A DNA stretch of 64,000 bases from Branchiostoma floridae (GCF_000003815.2 NC_049995.1:1724632-1788631), one strand, 5' to 3'; shown: positions 1-10,386, numbered from the stretch's first letter. Made by a program: numbers and translations. Notes: generated by a model from the letters alone, not told the origin.

Positions 1-65
1 CCTGCACAGCTCCAGTTTTACCTGCACTAACCTACATATGCAGGTGGTATTTCGAGCCCTGACAT
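1..65. repeat. Short GCAGGTA-word repeat fragment
   Basis: The first 65 bases contain TGCAC and TGCAGGT words and end in a tcgagccctgac flank. The same words and flank occur at about 40040-40140 in the opposite orientation (gtgcaggtaa repeated, then gagccctgta). This supports a short interspersed repeat cut by the window edge. No coding potential is visible. Confidence 0.35.
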
Positions 66-169
66 CAGACATTAAAAATTTCAACAGTGGCACAGGCCAA
101 GTGAGTTTGAATTATTTGTCAATCTGACAACCGCTTTCTAAAGTAATTAATCTCTTTCAAAGTCCAAAA

Positions 170-400
170 CTAAATTGGCCCCTGCAGCTCCACAAAAGCT
201 TTTAGGGGCCCAAACATATACCACTTTTTCCTGAGCCCAAGACACTCACTCACTATCCATTGACAAGAACTTTGAAACAAAATCCTCATCACCCTACCAT
301 GGCACTAACGAAAAATGTTCTGCTGCAGTACCATAGAAAGATACTAGGATGACTATATAGTAAAAACTTTTGCCCTTCATTATGCCAACACTGATAGCAA
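170..400. repeat. Degenerate CTGCAGTACC-type repeat unit
   Basis: This stretch carries the phrases cccctgcagctcc, aggggcccaaa and ctgctgcagtaccatag. The same phrases recur in order in the better preserved units at 2935-3990, 21786-22870 and 55655-56708. I read it as a diverged fragment of that family lying downstream of TMED exon 3. It has no long open frame. Confidence 0.35.
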
Positions 401-501
401 ATATCATAAAATCTTTAATTTTCATGCATGCTGTCCACAAACACACAAAACTTTGGGAACCATTTCATACTGCTTTGTACAGCAGCTGCTCACATTCCTA
501 C

Positions 502-682
502 CTTCATGTCCTCCAGCTTAATGTCCAGCTCTTCCTCAGGACTCACAAAGTCCATCCAGTCATCATCCTCACCATCTGTGTCTGCATCCAGCAGCACATC
601 AAAAAAGATCATCTTCTCTGACATCCTGCTGAAGGTGTTGTCAAAACAGAACATGTAGTCTCCATCCTCCTTCGCATCGATA
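502..682 (-). CDS. TMED-like exon 3 (GOLD domain C-terminal half)
   Basis: The minus strand reads catgacag before 682 (acceptor) and AAG followed by GTAGGAAT at 502-497 (donor). The exon is 181 nt, starts after two bases of a Ser codon supplied by exon 2, and ends in phase 0 after K153. It encodes the second GOLD cysteine (C105) and an acidic insertion, DADTDGEDDDW, between the last beta strands. Confidence 0.9.
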
Positions 683-3600
683 CTGTCATGTGGAAAAGAA
701 CAAACAATGGAACAATCCAATTTGATTAGTATATGATTAGCATCTGTTGAGGCCACAGCAAGTACTTTTTCTGGATGACATGGACTGTCCAAATACTGAG
801 ATAGGGCAGAAAAAGATGGCTAAATTTCTAAAATAGACTTCATGCAAATCTCATAAGGTTCGTGTGAATCACATAGTGATTCGTGCGAATTTCATAATAT
901 TCGTGCGTTTTTGCATAATGATTCGTGCGAATTTCATAATATTCGTGCGAATTTCATAATATTCGTGCGTTTTTGCATAGTGATTCGTGTGTATCACATA
1001 ATATTCGTACAAATTTCATAGGGTTCGTGCAAATGCTTACGCACCCCTGATCATCGACCGGAGGTCAGGACAAGGCTAGTACATATTTCCAAATATCACA
1101 GCCAACAAAGCATTCATTCCTGTATTTAAGAAGTACACTTTTGAAGTAAAAGTGACACTAGTGTGGCATTACTTATCAAGTTGGAAACTTTAATCATGGC
1201 CACTTTTACTAGAACTATCTATTCAGCAAATTTGTACTGCCTATCCTACTGTATGGGTTGAATTAACATCTTTTGACCATACTTTTAAAACAGCGAAGAG
1301 TATTGTATCTAAACAAATTCCAGAATCTTCTCCAAGAATCTTCTCTACCCTTTTAAATAAACTTGATTTTGAAGAGAGCCTTCCTGCAACCATTCGACAC
1401 ATGTACATGTCTTCTGACTTCTTAACTATAATGGTTTTGGGTAGGTATGGTATAATGGACAAACCCTAGATGTACCATTTTGATATCTTAATTGGTCTGA
1501 TCAATTATGACTCCGTTTGTAGCATACATTATACACATACAACTTTACGAGAATGGTATATTTCTATGCAACTCCTCTCAGAACGGCCAAAGAAAAATGC
1601 TATGCCTTCTTTGTTGAAGGCTACATCCACCAAGCACAGTTGTTTGAGGAGGGGCAGATATAGTTGCAGTAAGGGCGTCAGAATTTCCGTCAAAGCTAAA
1701 GCAGGAGGCACTCCATAGCATTGCCTTATTGGTGGGTAAACGTGCCCAGTTTCTGACATGTAGTCGATGCACATGTAAAGAAGGGCACGTATATCTGTGA
1801 CATGTTTTCTACTGCATTTGTTGCATGGCTGACAGTTGCATACATACCCAGGAGAAGAACGAGATTAAAAAGAAAGCGGCTTGGGCACTCGTGGAAAGAA
1901 AGCTTGTAGCACATGCCAACTATAGGACCCTATTACACTAGTTTAGTGTCCCATCGCTTTATACATAACCTGCTTAACACGCTCATCCTGCCCACCAACA
2001 AAGTAATGCTATACATGTACAGTAGCTCTCCCTCCCAAAACAACTGCACTCTGTCGGTGTAATCTTCAGCAAAGAAGGCACTATTAGCATTTTTATTTGG
2101 CCATTTCTGTCTTACTATGTTCTATTCTGAATATCTCAGCCCATCCTCCTACGGACGGTCCCCAATGGATAGCTAACTGCCTATTGGGGCCCTGCTATCT
2201 CATGGCCTACTACTAGTACCAGCCAGTGGTCGAAATACTTTTTTCCGGTGTTCTGCAATATTGCAGATTGTCAAAATTTTCTTCTGCAATTCAGAAATAT
2301 TCTCTGCAAACACACAAGCCTCCTCAAACATCCCTTGCATCTAAATCACATTTTGTTTTGCAAAGCATAGAATTACTGTTCTCTCACTTTGTTCTCTCAC
2401 TATGTTTTTAATTTTAGTCTGCAAAGATGATCCTTTTCTGCAGGGAAGATATCATATCCACCTCGCCATGACACTACGGGCTACTACAGCTTGAATTATA
2501 CCAATAATTCATAAATGTACTTGTAATTACCACACCTACTTTCACACAATATACTAATAAAGGTACACCAAATAAGCAACTGGATATGATTTTTGGAAAC
2601 AGATTTTTCAGGTAGCATCCACCTTTTGTCAGTGATACTGAGCAGATCTATTGAAGAACAGGTTTCATACCCTAACTAGAGTTCAACGAACCCATCTCTT
2701 CGCCAAATAATCATGCCTTTATTTAAGACTTTAAGGTCTTATTGTTCCTCACAAACACACAAACATTACCAAAACCAGACTGTGACCTGACAGATGACCT
2801 GGTAGCATCCCTGGTCAATCAGAATCTCATGCTTGTCAATTTAGACTTTGTCCCCAGTGTAAGGGCGTCCTCCAGCAAACCATCTGTATAACAGCTGTGT
2901 CCATAGATATAGGTCAAAATGAGATATATAGAGCACAGTTTATTTCTGTTAATAAGTTTTGCTGCAGTACCTTAGGAAACCGCTAGGGGGCCCACTATCA
3001 TAATTTATCTTCGTTTTCCTGACCCCTACCCACCTACCAAATATCATCAGGATTTTTTCAAGGCTTCTCGAGTTATGCATTCCACAAACAAAAGGACGCA
3101 CACACTCGGCCCGTTACCGTCCTAACGGAAAATGCTACGTCTACTATTTTCGAACACAACCTTCCTTTCCGCAGCCGCTACTCAAATACTAAATATCATG
3201 AAAATCCATACACAGCTTCTTGAGTTATATGCTGTTGGCATGGATTTATGAACTTTCCTCATTAATTATGCAAATAAGCTACTGATTTGCATAATTAGTA
3301 CTACATTGTATAAGTCATCACTCATTCTATCTACATACCGAAAATCCTGATGATCTGTTTACACGTTCTCAAGTTATCCTCATCCAAAGTTTGAACGGAA
3401 ATCGGTGCCTGCAGTTCCCAAAAAGCCGCTAGGGGGTCCAAACTCACAGCACTTACTCTCTGTTTCAAGGGCTATCTACCACTCAAAAATCATGACCACA
3501 ACATGTCCAGAACACGAAGTGCCAAAATTAAAAGTTTTGCTGCAGTACCTTAGGCAGCCACTAGGGTGCCCATTATCGAACTTGACCTTCGTTTTCCTAA

Positions 3601-6600
3601 CCCCCATCCACCTAACAAATATAATCAGGATCCATTCAAGGGTTCTCGAGTTATCTTGCTTACAGACAAACGCACTTACATACAAATCCCGCTACAGCAC
3701 CATAGGTAAGAGCCAGGTAAACCATTTTCGCACTTGACCTTCCTCTCCAAAACCGCTACACACCTACCAAGTTTCGTGAAAATCGCCCAGCTAGATTTTG
3801 ACTTATGCTGCCAAAAACAAACCGCAAAAAACATACCAAGCTCGCTGCAGTACCGTAGGAAAACGCCAGGTAAACCGTTTTCAAACTTGGCATTCCTTTC
3901 GACAACTGCTACACACCTACCAAAAATCACAAAGCTCCATTCACAATTTCTCGAGTTATATGCTGTTGACCTACATACAGACCCAAGTCAAGCAATCTCA
4001 TACTCTTCTTGGCGAAGAGAACTATGAATTGATATGCAAAGGAGTTGAGACTATTTTAAATAGTCCATTTGGAAACAAAAGCAAGACAAGGTGAAGACAA
4101 CATACAGGAACTAATGTTGTCTTGTAGGGGTGAGAAGAGAATGCCACTAGTTTGCTAACATATTAAAACCATTGAATCCCAATCCTGATTTTTTTCCTTC
4201 TGCAAAATTGCAAATTGTTTAATTCTTCTTCTGCAATCATGAAAATCCTTCTGCAAATTGCAGATTGCAGATGGGTATTTCGAACACTGCCAGCGGTTAC
4301 TATGGTTGTCGCCACAAACCAGCTGTCAGCCAATCAGAGAATAGGCATTTCTTGGGCTTTCTGATTACAAAAGCCACCTCGCAAAGGCCACTGGGAAGCT
4401 ATCAGCCAATCATGTTACGTCTTACATAGCACCATCCTCCTACACCCGATCCCCAACGGCTGACTGCCCATATAAGGGTAAGCTCATTAATATTTATAGG
4501 CAGGGCGGCTAGGAACTGGTCTGAGTGCGTCAGATAGCAGAGGTGACCCCAAGGAGTTTCGACGCGACTGTGCGTAGGAGAATGTCTCAGCCCAAAACAG
4601 CCCTAGCGGCGTATATGGGGGTTCTATTTGTTCGATATGGCTACATGAACGCTCCATCCACATCCACACACATCTTGATCTTGATTGAGTACTGGACAAC
4701 GCCCCTCAGTTGGGGCAAAGCGTCCAGGGGGAGTGCTGCGCCTTAATGTCCCCTGAGGCGTCGGAGAACTGCCTCCTTGAACTTTGGAGCGTCTGTGATC
4801 TCCGTGACCTCGTATGGTAGAGAGTTCCAATCTCTCACGGTTTGTGGGAAGAAGGAATGTTTGTAGCAGTCTTTGTGAAAAGGTAGAGCCTTGTAAGAAT
4901 TTGGGTTTGAGTGTCGCGATTGGCGCGGTACAGGCTTTAGATGAGTTTCGACCGGTAGGGCTACTTTATGGTGTCTTGCTTTCTGTAAAATTGTTAATCT
5001 ATTTGCTGTCCTTCTGTTGCGTAAAGTATCCCACCCCAAATCAGAGACAAGTTTGGTGACACTATCATAACTATGATACGAATTTGTGACAAATCTGGCC
5101 GCTCTTTTTTGAACGGACTCTAACTTAGCAATGTGCTCTTTGTGGTATGGATCCCAGGCAGCGCTGGAATACTCTAAATGTGGTCTAACAAGGGATGTAT
5201 ATGCATTTGTTTTGACTGATTTGGGGCAGTTATAAAGATTGCGTCTCACAAAGCCTAACGTCTTGTTAGCCTTGGAAGCACTGTACTGTATGTGTTGTGA
5301 CCAAGAGAGCTGGTTGTTGAGTGTGACTCCTAAGTATTTGTGGTTGTTAGTCTCGGCTAGAACATGACTTCCTAGTTTGTAGTCGTAGAGTTTAGGTTTA
5401 CGTTTGTGGGTATAACGCATAACAAAACATTTGTCCGGGTGTAATTTCATCTGCCATGTGTTTTGCCATGTATCTAATGTATTGATGTCCTCTTGTAAGA
5501 GGGTGTGATCTCTGTCACTGTTTATCTCCCTGTAAATGACGCAGTCATCCGCAAAGAGACGGATGTTAGAGTTGAGGTTGTCGGCTAAGTCATTAATGTA
5601 CACTAAGAACAGTAGTGGTCCGAGCACTGTACCCTGGCGCACTCCAGAGACTACCTCTGCCCACTCTGAGTGCTCTCCCCCAACTACCACTCTTTGTTTA
5701 CGATTTTTGAGAAAATTAGAGATCCAGTGAAGTACCTTACCCCTAATACCATAATTTTGGAGTTTTAGGAGTAAGCGATCATGAGGTACTTTGTCAAAAG
5801 CTTTTGCGAAGTCGGTTATAATCATATCTGTTTGCGACCTGGTATCTAAAGAATGGGCTAAGTCAGTTGTAGTTAAAATAAGTTGGGTTTCACATGAACG
5901 CTTTTTCCTAAACCCATGCTGCTTGTCAGATAATATAGAGTATTTGTCAAAATGATCCATCATCTGTGATTGCACTATGTGCTCCATAACCTTACTACAA
6001 ACACATGTGAGAGAAACAGGACGGTAATTTGCAGGATCAGTCCTGTCCCCCTTTTTAAAGATGGGGGAGATATTGGCATGTAGCCATGGGGAAGGAATGT
6101 GACCAGTTTCAAGTGATTTCTGACAAATAATAGTCAGAGCAGGGGCTAACTCAGCAGCTGCTAGTTTGAGGATCCTTGTTGGTAGGCCGTCTGGTCCACT
6201 TGCTTTGTGTGGATTCAGATCTTTCAGGAGTTTGGTGACTCCGTTTACATTGATGGAAAAGTTAGGCATAGTGGGGATAGAACTACGGGGGAGGTGGGGC
6301 ATGTGTTCATCCTCTCGTGTAAAGACAGAGCTGAATTGGTTGTTAAGGATGTTAGCTTTGTTTCTGTTATCTGTTTCTAGCTTACCTTTCTGCTTAAGAC
6401 TGGGGATCCCAGTTGTATCCTGTTTTAAGTGTTTGATGTGCGACCAAAACTTCTTGGGGGAATCAGAACATATAGAATTTACATATTTACGGTAGTTTTG
6501 TCTGGTAGTCTTTTTTGCTCGTTTGCGAATAGTGCGGAATTTAGTCAAGTTCTCGGTTGTTGGGTTTTTACGATAAGAGTTGTAGGCTCGCTGTTTTTTC

Positions 6601-9600
6601 TTATGTATTTTCCTAACCTTGTTGTTAATCCAAGGTGAAAAATTATTATTGTTTACAGTTTTGGATGGGACATATTTATCCATTACTATCTTGATTTTGT
6701 CCACAAATTCATTATAAAGCTCTTCTGTTGTGCAGTTGTCAATGTTCCGTTTAGCTAAATTATTACTGTATTCCTGTAGCTCAGTTCTTATGGCGGTTTC
6801 ATCAGCTTTTTTCCAAAGTGAAACACGCCTGGGGCTTTGTTTGATTTTCTTAGGTTTAACATTAACAGTAATAACTGGGATGCCATCATGGTCCCCTATA
6901 CCTGGGATCAGAGAACAAGTTTCAACAAGTGATGAATTATTAGTTAAGAAAAGATCAAGGGCGTTATTGAGACGGGTTGGTTCATCCACAACCTGTTCGA
7001 GCCCAAAGTCATGTGTTAACTCTAAAAAATGCTTAGAAAGTGCACTATAGGGAGCGCTTGGGCTCACACATAAGTTGTTCCAGTCTATACCAGGGAAATT
7101 GAGATCCCCCCCTAGCCATACTTGGCCACCTTGTGGTTTAATCTTGTTTAATGAGGCTCTCAGTTTATCTACAAAGTCAATGTCTTTTGCATAAGTATGA
7201 GATCTGTAACAAGAACCAATTGTAATCGGTTTGGCTCCTTGGATCTCCAAGGTTGCCCATACCGTTTCACACTCAGTATCTAGATCTAATCTATGTGTAA
7301 CTATCAAGTCGTTCTTGTAGGCAAGGAGAACACCCCCTCCCTTTCTCCCCAGTTCTCTGTCTTTCCTTATGACGGTATAGTCTGGGGGGAAAAGTTCACT
7401 ACTGCCAACTGAGTCATTTAGATGTGTTTCTGAGCCTAGTATAATATCTGGAGAATGCTGGTCTAAGCATGCTGCTAGATCAGCAGTTTTGTTGCGTATG
7501 CCCTGGAAATTTATGACACATGTTTTTAATTTCTGTTTGGGGGGCTTGTGTCTACTTGGCTTGGCTTTAGCCTTAAGAGGCGATGAAGCGGCCAAGGGTG
7601 ACTTGGCAATTCCCGGGTTTGACAGGTTGTTATGATTCCCATCAGGACAGGAATTGCAAGAAGAGTTGGTTTGTGAATGTATCGAAGACAAACTTTCGAA
7701 ACTGTTAGACAGCTCGAAGTCACTATTATTAAAGAGTGAACTTGAGAAGTTAGGCATTCCGCATTGACAGCATATCCATTCTAAGCTATTGTGTTCTGCC
7801 AGAACATTGTAGTTTGCAGTAGACATGGACATACAATCAACATGATACCAACCATGGCATTCATCACATGCTACAGCTCTTTGATTCCACTTGGCAGCTT
7901 TGCCACACAAGAGACAAGGAAATTTGGGTTTGTAGGGGCCTGGATTTGGATGCACGTCCCCTGACTGTGTTAACATAACAAGGAGGGCTATAGATACAGA
8001 AATTGACTTGAGTGGGTTTCTAGGTGAGTTGGGTCTGTCTTTCTGGTGTTTGTGGAAACTCAGTAAGTTTAGTATGCCAGGAGTAAACTTAAAGTCAGAG
8101 TTTGGGGCCATGAGCAAGTTGGAGTTTGCTGGACCCTCCCTGTTTACATGGACTAACAGTTGGTTTGAGAGGGAGTAGAGGCCCACTATTATTACTAACA
8201 AGTTTAATACATTTGACCACATCGTTGTTGCTTGTTCACGAATTACAATACTTGTTCCCAAAATACAATACTGTCTTAGTTTATTTACTACTTGGCGGTG
8301 TGGTCAGAAGTTTGCTGGAAGTATGTCGCTAGTGCATGTGCGCACTTGCACCTATCGTGACTGTATAAGTGAAAAGACGGATTTGTAATGTCTTAACAAC
8401 CTGAAATTTACTAATTCTACAATTCAATTTTATCCCTACCGGTCTACCGCTGCAGTCTTACCTTTGCCGCTCGCGACACATGAAAATTACAGGCTCATAT
8501 TTTAGCCGTAGCGGGTACGACTGGAGAAAACAAGATGGCTACCGCTAGGGGAGGTGGTCACGCGACCGTGGTCGCCCTCCCCCTTAGGTACTTGCGTGAC
8601 TTTCGGTACTTGTTGCTTCAAAATTGGGTTCCTGAGAGTGGAATTTTCGCTCAAATTCCGTTCCTGGGTGTTCTTGGGATCCTCCGGTGGTGGTGTAGAG
8701 GACTTGCTCCTTGTAGTTTTGCCCGCGGCGAGAGTTTTAGGTGGTAAAGAACCCCCGTATCGCGGAAAGGTGTTCACACACCGCGCATGCGCACTCGACT
8801 CCAGAAGTAAAATGCACTAGAAAGAACCCTGCGTACAGACCCTCCCACACATACAAACACTTAGCCGAAAACATAACCTTCTAACAAAGGTATTAAATAA
8901 AGGTACACGTTTCTCTATGAACAGTGCACAGGAACATCCCCACTTGAAAGTTTGTTCCTACAACATAGTCGTTCCATCATCATGTCAGGTGTGGGAATGC
9001 ACTGACCTGTGGATTCCCTCAGACTTGCGCAGTTCTGTCACCAGAGGGACTCCCTTTGGTGACCTCAGCACAAAGGTCACATCCAGATCTCCCCCATCAA
9101 TCACCTGGATAACAACATAGGGTGGATAAAGCTTGGAAACTTTAGTTATGCAGGGTTCTTTCTAGTGCATTTTACTTCTTAGCGTAACGGGCTACTAAGC
9201 TATAATTTGTGACCACCATGCTAAAATGTAGCCTGGGTACCATCCGGATAGTAGATTGCTCCTATTTCTTGGGAACCAGCACATTCAAACCATTTGGTGG
9301 TAACGTCAGTTAATGAGCGAATGAATAAATGGGTTCTAAAACACTAGTTGTACAGACCCTCCCACAAGCGAACGGAGGGCTTTTTGGGTACTGGAATGCC
9401 TGTTCGAACGAGCGCTTGAACCCATTCCATAATTTGCTCGAGTGTTGGGACCAATCAGCGCCTACGACCAAAATTTGGATGGTTCCAGATGTTAGCGTGG
9501 TCAAGGATCCCAGACGGAACAGCAGAGAAGCAATATATACAGTGTATAATGAATGTCAGAGATAGAAGCGACTGTATATATACTGGTAATGAAAACCGGA

Positions 9601-10324
9601 GCGAACTACTTTCCGTATTGTATCCAGGCTAGCTATTAAAAATTGCGGACCACTATGTTAATTTTACTTGTTGAACAATGTCTAATCAATGTCTGAACAA
9701 TGAAAAATGATAATAAGTACTTAATATGCAACTCAAAACTGCATACCTGCATACCATCTGATCCAAAATCCGTCAAATTACATGTGATGCTACCAGAGTG
9801 ACAACTTTTTACTCTACATTTTCAAAATCTCACCGTGGAAGGGCCAAGAGGAGCCCCCTTTCCACACCACCCTCCGGATGTCGCTTTGCTACTGAGACCT
9901 CAGAAAAACTGGGTGATGTTGGGAACCTTAAAGCTTCCCCCCCCCCCCCCCCCGAAAATAGTAACGCTAACGTTTTAATACGGCTCAAAGACGGTTCCTC
10001 AAAGGCTCATGACTTTCTGCACATGTACACATGTCTTACTTAAAAGTTAAATATGGAATAAGCACCACCATGGGCATGGCACCATGGCGGTATCACTATA
10101 AGTTAACGTTATAGTATCAGACACCATGATGTCGGGGCACTAACCTGATACTCCACTTCAAAATTTGTTTCTTTCTTGACTTCCTGATAGAAACATTCTC
10201 TCTGTCCCGGCGGCAATGTAAAGGTGTAGTCATAATCCGTCGAAGAGACCACACCAGGCAGTAGAATGAAGAACAGAGGAAGGAAGCGACCCAGACGACA
10301 TAACCCGTACCAAGGTTCCGCCAT
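502..10324 (-). CDS. p24-family cargo receptor, TMED1/TMED5-like (3' partial)
   Basis: Three exons join in frame on the minus strand: 10324-10145, 9104-9007 and 682-502, giving 153 codons. The product starts with a signal peptide (hydrophobic residues about 14-26) followed by a GOLD domain. The two GOLD cysteines are visible as C44 (RECFYQ) and C105 (YMFCFDN) and would form the domain disulfide. p24 proteins are type I membrane proteins that cycle between ER and Golgi in COPII/COPI vesicles and act as cargo receptors and coat adaptors. The YMFCFDNTFS stretch and the LDIKLEDMK region favour the TMED1/TMED5 (gamma) group over TMED2, 7 or 10. The coiled coil, transmembrane segment and cytosolic tail are absent and should lie on exon(s) left of position 1. 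Intron 2 is about 8.3 kb and contains an antisense-free, same-strand LINE. I am confident of the family and less sure of the exact paralogue. Confidence 0.88.
841..1036. repeat. Minisatellite of about 20 bp (ATTCGTGCGAATTTCATAAT words)
   Basis: About nine variant units alternate between gaatttcataatattcgtgc and gtttttgcatagtgattcgtg. The array ends in gtgcaaatgcttacgcacccctga. A diverged relative in the reverse orientation is at 23855-24015. It lies in intron/flank sequence right of TMED exon 3. Confidence 0.8.
1037..2219. other. TMED intron 2 sequence without a recognised gene
   Basis: Nothing here can be assigned to a known family. On the minus strand, 1920-1530 contains two overlapping open stretches with a C-x-C-x2-C-x2-C cluster, but a frameshift or splice would be needed to join them. 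I treat it as a possible decayed mobile-element fragment rather than a gene. Confidence 0.4.
2220..2450. repeat. CTGCAAT-word repeat
   Basis: The word ctgcaa or ttgcag recurs many times after a ggtcgaaatac flank. A second block with the same words is at 4195-4290 and ends in gggtatttcgaacactg, the reverse complement type of flank. This indicates a short interspersed repeat with a near-palindromic core. Confidence 0.45.
2935..3990. repeat. Tandem, diverged repeat block (CTGCAGTACCTTAGG ... CTCGAGTTAT units)
   Basis: Units of roughly 180-190 bp repeat a fixed order of phrases: tgctgcagtaccttagg, ccgctaggggg, a cttgaccttc stretch, cacctaccaaat, then ttctcgagttat. At least five diverged copies are visible, at about 2960, 3400, 3535, 3685 and 3840. 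The same phrases occur in the elements at 21786-22870 and 55655-56708. Reading frames are not maintained between units, so the repetition is not coding. Confidence 0.65.
4195..4290. repeat. Second CTGCAAT-word repeat copy
   Basis: Words such as cttctgcaaattgcagattgc repeat here, followed by gggtatttcgaacactg. It pairs with the copy at 2220-2450. No coding potential is visible. Confidence 0.45.
4673..8530 (-). mobile_element. Non-LTR retrotransposon (APE-type, CR1/L2-like) with an intact ORF
   Basis: The element lies on the minus strand inside intron 2 of the TMED-like gene. Its 3' end is marked by a short tandem motif (caatcaagatcaagatg) about 55 bp after the stop codon, as is usual for CR1/L2-type elements that lack poly(A) tails. 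The 5' boundary is not clear; 8530 is approximate. I could not identify target-site duplications by eye. Its uninterrupted 1172-codon frame suggests a recent insertion. Confidence 0.75.
4743..8261 (-). CDS. LINE polyprotein: signal-like 2A segment, PHD finger, endonuclease, reverse transcriptase
   Basis: This 1172-residue frame has no stop or frameshift. A hydrophobic stretch (about 85-98) runs into a 2A-like motif, GDVHPNPGP, ending at P109; ribosome skipping would separate G108 from P109. A C4HC3 PHD finger follows (C116, C119, C132, C135, H140, C143, C164, C167). The APE-type endonuclease shows N251, E278 (SETH), D386/N388 (GGDLNFPG) and D457-H458 (GDHDG). The reverse transcriptase spans roughly 680-960, with D817 in the ITDFAKAFD motif and the catalytic FADD at 903-906. 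The C-terminal region carries the RAARF-like block typical of jockey/CR1-type LINEs. In sea urchin and amphioxus elements of this sort, 2A can split off a leader that otherwise acts as a signal sequence. All catalytic residues are present, so the copy may be active. Confidence 0.93.
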   Translation of the reverse strand: MGTSIVIREQATTMWSNVLNLLVIIVGLYSLSNQLLVHVNREGPANSNLLMAPNSDFKFTPGILNLLSFHKHQKDRPNSPRNPLKSISVSIALLVMLTQSGDVHPNPGPYKPKFPCLLCGKAAKWNQRAVACDECHGWYHVDCMSMSTANYNVLAEHNSLEWICCQCGMPNFSSSLFNNSDFELSNSFESLSSIHSQTNSSCNSCPDGNHNNLSNPGIAKSPLAASSPLKAKAKPSRHKPPKQKLKTCVINFQGIRNKTADLAACLDQHSPDIILGSETHLNDSVGSSELFPPDYTVIRKDRELGRKGGGVLLAYKNDLIVTHRLDLDTECETVWATLEIQGAKPITIGSCYRSHTYAKDIDFVDKLRASLNKIKPQGGQVWLGGDLNFPGIDWNNLCVSPSAPYSALSKHFLELTHDFGLEQVVDEPTRLNNALDLFLTNNSSLVETCSLIPGIGDHDGIPVITVNVKPKKIKQSPRRVSLWKKADETAIRTELQEYSNNLAKRNIDNCTTEELYNEFVDKIKIVMDKYVPSKTVNNNNFSPWINNKVRKIHKKKQRAYNSYRKNPTTENLTKFRTIRKRAKKTTRQNYRKYVNSICSDSPKKFWSHIKHLKQDTTGIPSLKQKGKLETDNRNKANILNNQFSSVFTREDEHMPHLPRSSIPTMPNFSINVNGVTKLLKDLNPHKASGPDGLPTRILKLAAAELAPALTIICQKSLETGHIPSPWLHANISPIFKKGDRTDPANYRPVSLTCVCSKVMEHIVQSQMMDHFDKYSILSDKQHGFRKKRSCETQLILTTTDLAHSLDTRSQTDMIITDFAKAFDKVPHDRLLLKLQNYGIRGKVLHWISNFLKNRKQRVVVGGEHSEWAEVVSGVRQGTVLGPLLFLVYINDLADNLNSNIRLFADDCVIYREINSDRDHTLLQEDINTLDTWQNTWQMKLHPDKCFVMRYTHKRKPKLYDYKLGSHVLAETNNHKYLGVTLNNQLSWSQHIQYSASKANKTLGFVRRNLYNCPKSVKTNAYTSLVRPHLEYSSAAWDPYHKEHIAKLESVQKRAARFVTNSYHSYDSVTKLVSDLGWDTLRNRRTANRLTILQKARHHKVALPVETHLKPVPRQSRHSNPNSYKALPFHKDCYKHSFFPQTVRDWNSLPYEVTEITDAPKFKEAVLRRLRGH
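8804..9178. repeat. 29-bp perfect inverted repeat around TMED exon 2
   Basis: Positions 8804-8832 and 9150-9178 are exact reverse complements over 29 bases (gaagtaaaatgcactagaaa followed by gaaccctgc on the left arm). Between them lies TMED exon 2. Immediately after the left arm, gtacagaccctcccaca (8833-8849) recurs in direct orientation at 9350-9366. Confidence 0.85.
9007..9104 (-). CDS. TMED-like exon 2 (central GOLD strands)
   Basis: Acceptor ttatccag precedes 9104 and donor GTCAGTGC follows 9007. The 98-nt exon starts in phase 0 and ends two bases into a Ser codon. It encodes VIDGGDLDVTFVLRSPKG and then a LRKSEGIH stretch, which match the p24 pattern of a GxxLDV strand and an RKSDGxH turn. 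Confidence 0.9.
9937..9953. repeat. Poly-C run of 17
   Basis: A homopolymer of 17 cytosines lies in intron 1 of the TMED-like gene. It is notable mainly as a possible assembly-length error site. Confidence 0.9.
10145..10324 (-). CDS. TMED-like exon 1 (start codon, signal peptide, first GOLD cysteine)
   Basis: The ATG at 10324-10322 opens a 60-codon exon with a signal peptide (LPLFFILLPGVVSS) and the DYTFTLPPGQRECFYQ start of the GOLD domain. Donor GTTAGTG follows 10145 in phase 0. This start is chosen because it directly precedes a well-formed signal peptide. Confidence 0.9.
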
Positions 10325-10349
10325 GTTGTTCAGGCGACGGAACCAGAAG

Positions 10350-10357
10350 TCACGTGA
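10350..10357. promoter_or_regulatory. TCACGTGA palindrome upstream of the TMED-like start
   Basis: A perfect TCACGTGA (CACGTG E-box core) lies 26 bp upstream of the start codon. Such sites are bound by USF/MITF/TFE-type bHLH factors in animals, which would fit a secretory-pathway gene. Occurrence by chance cannot be excluded. Confidence 0.3.
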
Positions 10358-10386
10358 TTTAACGTCCTCTAGCGGAACTCAGGAGG

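Noticed and set aside
1530..1920. Overlapping minus-strand frames with a C-x-C-x2-C-x2-C cluster
   Set aside because: The cysteine cluster and the following LTEILTPLLQLYLPLL stretch are suggestive, but the upstream frame has a stop and joining needs a frameshift. No family recognised.
8502..8777. A 91-codon minus-strand open frame upstream of the LINE ORF
   Set aside because: It has no recognisable domain, overlaps other open frames on the plus strand and sits where the element's 5' boundary is unclear. It could be 5'UTR or flank, so I did not call an ORF1.
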